A model generated the notes under the pieces. It ran no database searches. It was not told the DNA's origin and worked only from the letters and a program-made list of their open reading frames with translations. Made by a program: the position numbers and the translations under genes. From an uncultured Collinsella sp. (GTDB taxonomy: Bacteria; Actinomycetota; Coriobacteriia; Coriobacteriales; Coriobacteriaceae), in NCBI GenBank assembly GCA_900546455.1, contig URCS01000050.1, forward strand, positions 1-13,997: a DNA stretch of 13,997 nucleotides, given 5' to 3'. Shown in pieces: positions 13,689 through 13,997 of this stretch (the first letter of the stretch is position 1; every line of letters starts with the position of its first letter).

Positions 13689-13713
13689 GGCGTTGCGATG
13701 CCGGAGGAACAGC

Positions 13714-13997
13714 ATGCTCATTCACCGTATAGCCGCGCAACTCTACACTGCCGAGGCGCTGCAGACCGTCGAGGCCGGACTCGATGCCGGCGAGGACGTG
13801 ACGCTGGCCGTGTCTCAGTCGGGCCGCACGCTTATGGCGGCCGCCCAGTTTGCGCGTCGTCCGCGTCCCACAGTCTACATCGTGAGCGGCGAGGATGCTG
13901 CCGATCGCGCCGCGCGCAGCCTGGCCGCCTACGTGGGCCTGGCGCACGTGTGTCGCTTCCCCGAGCGCAAGGACTATCCCTGGCGCGAGCAGGCGCC
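13714..13997 (+). CDS. mfd: Transcription-repair coupling factor Mfd, N-terminal fragment (window edge)
   Basis: The gene runs off the window end; 94 codons are visible. Mfd is a large ATP-driven translocase that removes stalled RNA polymerase and recruits UvrA to lesions. The visible part resembles its UvrB-like N-terminal domain: LAVSQSGRTLMAAAQFA in the place of the degenerate P-loop, TVYIVSGEDAADRAARSLAAY, and RFPERKDYPWREQA, where Mfd and UvrB proteins have a pattern around FP and PYE. GGAGGA (13703-13708) lies 5 nt before the ATG. UvrB is a less likely alternative, because its intact GxTGSGKT loop is absent. No helicase motif is in view, so the call rests on this short segment. Confidence 0.72.
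   Translation, partial: MLIHRIAAQLYTAEALQTVEAGLDAGEDVTLAVSQSGRTLMAAAQFARRPRPTVYIVSGEDAADRAARSLAAYVGLAHVCRFPERKDYPWREQA

Noticed and set aside
13634..13732. 32-codon open frame in the mfd leader
   Set aside because: It has no ribosome binding site and runs through the hairpin into the mfd start; a leader peptide cannot be supported.
12922..13947. 341-codon minus-strand open frame crossing the end of the ATP-grasp gene, the repeats and the start of mfd
   Set aside because: It spans a terminator hairpin and two well-supported genes on the other strand, and shows no recognisable domain.

Overview
This is a GC-rich bacterial chromosomal window. Gene content and style (Rrf2 regulator, rubrerythrin, RmuC, Nth, the start of Mfd, zinc-ribbon membrane protein) suggest a gut anaerobe of the Coriobacteriia, most like Collinsella. 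That assignment is by recall of the families, not by a database search. I see no tRNA, rRNA, CRISPR array, transposase or integrase.

Layout. (1) 1-2439 is an oxidative-stress group, all on +: an Rrf2-type Fe-S regulator, a MutY-like adenine glycosylase that lacks the Fe-S cluster, and a rubrerythrin. (2) 2461-4950 is an accessory stretch: two small membrane proteins of unknown function and a putative HTH DNA-binding protein, separated by long palindromes and strong terminators. (3) 5002-9011 is a housekeeping-like block: RmuC, an ABC exporter and endonuclease III (Nth). (4) 9026-10636 holds one AAA ATPase/DUF4143 gene on the minus strand, bracketed by the real 3' end of nth and a second, decayed copy of the nth 3' end. 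(5) 10756-13491 holds a zinc-ribbon membrane-anchored protein and an ATP-grasp enzyme of the glutathionylspermidine-synthase type. (6) The window ends inside a gene whose N-terminus looks like Mfd, transcription-repair coupling factor.

Four genes concern DNA maintenance (MutY-like, RmuC, Nth, Mfd), but they are not one operon. The Rrf2/MutY-like pair is only 21 nt apart and is probably cotranscribed. Rubrerythrin follows and probably has its own promoter.

The most striking signal is structural. Three single-gene units are each bracketed by direct repeats of gene-end or terminator DNA. These are the membrane protein gene at 2718-3350 (palindrome-plus-terminator unit repeated at 2461-2633 and 3397-3570), the ATPase gene at 9092-10249 (nth 3' end repeated), and the ATP-grasp gene at 12025-13491 (a 45-bp terminator-distal sequence repeated at 11859 and 13572). 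The palindromes also define a repeat family with a nearly invariant 25-nt loop and divergent arms. A 12-bp perfect palindrome, TGTTGCGCAACA, sits upstream of two distant genes.
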